Assembly (NCBI RefSeq): GCF_022095615.2
Contig: NZ_CP155561.1
Location: forward strand, 1-64,000
From: Bacillus thuringiensis
GTDB lineage: Bacteria > Bacillota > Bacilli > Bacillales > Bacillaceae_G
Direction of reading: 5' to 3'
DNA length: 64,000 nucleotides
Of this stretch, positions 63,154 to 64,000 are shown piece after piece. Numbering within the stretch: position 1 is the stretch's first letter; each line of letters opens with the position of its first letter. The notes below the pieces were generated by a model. It was not told the DNA's origin. It saw only the letters and a program-made list of their open reading frames with translations, and searched no databases. Made by a program: the position numbers and the translations under genes.

Positions 63154-63876
63154 ATGTTTTTAAAAAAAGTTACAATACTTCATGAGAATATAAAAGATTA
63201 TAATTATTACCCTTTCTCAATACCATATATAAAAAACTTAGAGTATATTGATTTTAATAGTCCTGTCACATTCTTTGTAGGTGAAAATGGTTCAGGAAAA
63301 TCAACTTTACTTGAAGCAATTGCAGACAAATGTGAATTTAATACAGCCGGCGGAAATCGTAATAATATGTATGATGTTTATGCATCAGGTTCTGATTTAG
63401 GTGAGTATGTTCGACTTTCTTGGTTACCTAAAGTTACAAATGGATTCTTTTTACGTGCAGAATCTTTTTACCATTTTGCTACTCATATAGATCATATTGA
63501 TGGGAGTGGTTTTAAATCTTATGGTGGGCGTTCTCTTCTTAAGCAATCCCATGGAGAATCTTTTTTATCACTATTTTCAAACCGCTTCAATAATGATAAA
63601 GCAATCTATCTTTTAGATGAACCAGAAGCTGCTTTATCGCCATCCAAACAATTAGTTTTCATGAAGATTATCAATGACTTGATTAAAACTCAAAATATCC
63701 AATTTATTATTGCTACTCATTCACCGATTTTACTTGGATTCCCGAACGCCACAATTTATAATTTCGATAACAAAATTGAACAAATTAATTATGAGATGAC
63801 AGACCATTATAACCTCACTAAATATTATATGCAAAATAGAGAAAACCTATTAAATAATCTATTTAGCAATGAGTAG
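63154..63876 (+). CDS. AAA/ABC-type ATPase (COG3910-like)
   Basis: 240 residues, a stand-alone ATPase domain of the ABC/Rad50 class. Walker A is GENGSGKST (about 44-52), the signature-like segment is LKQSHGESFLSLF (about 129-141), Walker B is IYLLDEPEAALSP (about 151-163) and the switch His is in IIATHSPILLG. Length and motifs match the family of small predicted ATPases (AAA_15/AAA_21) found near defence and toxin genes. There is no membrane part, so transport would need a partner not seen here. A ribosome site (TAGGTGATAAAAT) precedes the ATG. Confidence 0.85.
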   Translation: MFLKKVTILHENIKDYNYYPFSIPYIKNLEYIDFNSPVTFFVGENGSGKSTLLEAIADKCEFNTAGGNRNNMYDVYASGSDLGEYVRLSWLPKVTNGFFLRAESFYHFATHIDHIDGSGFKSYGGRSLLKQSHGESFLSLFSNRFNNDKAIYLLDEPEAALSPSKQLVFMKIINDLIKTQNIQFIIATHSPILLGFPNATIYNFDNKIEQINYEMTDHYNLTKYYMQNRENLLNNLFSNE

Positions 63877-63898
63877 ACTAAGAATTTTCTATCCATTT

Positions 63899-63938
63899 AA
63901 AAAAGCACTTTTCCTTAAATAGGCTTAGTGCTTTTTAC
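63899..63938 (+). terminator. terminator after the ATPase gene
   Basis: AAAAAGCACT and AGTGCTTTTT form the stem, followed by ACATGG. It lies 22 bp after the stop. Confidence 0.75.
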
Positions 63939-64000
63939 ATGGATGGTTAAATATAACTAAATAATTTAAATTCACAATAAGTACAGTGTGAGAGATCTCT

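Noticed and set aside
1..64000. Search for tRNA, rRNA, replication initiator, partition genes and riboswitches
   Set aside because: None was recognised by eye. Short or diverged examples could be missed.

Overview
The window is AT-rich, dense with insertion-sequence debris, and carries crystal-toxin genes. It reads as part of a large plasmid of Bacillus thuringiensis (Bacillus cereus group). The evidence is three three-domain Cry loci, an aerolysin-type toxin gene, many copies and fragments of IS231 and IS240, and a right-hand block (PagR-like regulator, BdbC, lipoprotein nuclease, topoisomerase III) resembling the pXO1 type of plasmid backbone. The species call comes from recognised families, not from a database search.

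Layout. 0-3 kb: IS3 and IS6-family remnants around a Fic-domain gene whose active-site motif is degenerate. 3.2-7.7 kb: a complete Sdp-like antimicrobial peptide locus (sdpR-sdpI, sdpA-sdpB-sdpC, plus a DCC-family thiol oxidoreductase), all on the minus strand. 7.7-14.5 kb: three broken IS231 copies, shuffled IS240 pieces, a broken VOC/glyoxalase gene and an intact-looking aerolysin-like toxin gene. 14.6-18.8 kb: a long Cry reading frame fused in frame behind an IS3-family transposase OrfB fragment. 19-25 kb: small hypothetical genes, a broken DNA-binding protein, and TnpB, Rpn and IS3 remnants. 24.8-31.2 kb: an inverted duplication of a two-gene unit flanking a full-length but decayed cry pseudogene and IS debris. 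31.3-38.8 kb: a minus-strand sugar-nucleotide/glycosylation group (UDP-glucuronate epimerase-like, tandem kinase-like protein, GT4 glycosyltransferase, then ugd-galU), split by a TnpB pseudogene. 39-46 kb: small proteins of one paralogous family, one carrying 24 copies of a 14-residue repeat, among IS240 fragments. 47-49.1 kb: an intact short Cry gene. 49.1-53.8 kb: IS240 and two IS3 elements. 54-60.5 kb: plasmid backbone-like genes. 60.8-63.9 kb: a secreted subtilase, a small secreted protein, a coiled-coil protein and an ATPase.

How the parts fit. SdpA and SdpB would mature the SdpC toxin, and SdpI with SdpR would provide immunity and signal-dependent control. GalU, Ugd and the epimerase together would make UDP-glucose, UDP-glucuronate and UDP-galacturonate, feeding the nearby glycosyltransferase. 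The Cry and aerolysin-like genes are the insecticidal cargo, and the repeated IS elements explain the fusions, deletions and inverted duplications. No replication initiator, partition system, tRNA, rRNA or CRISPR array was recognised.
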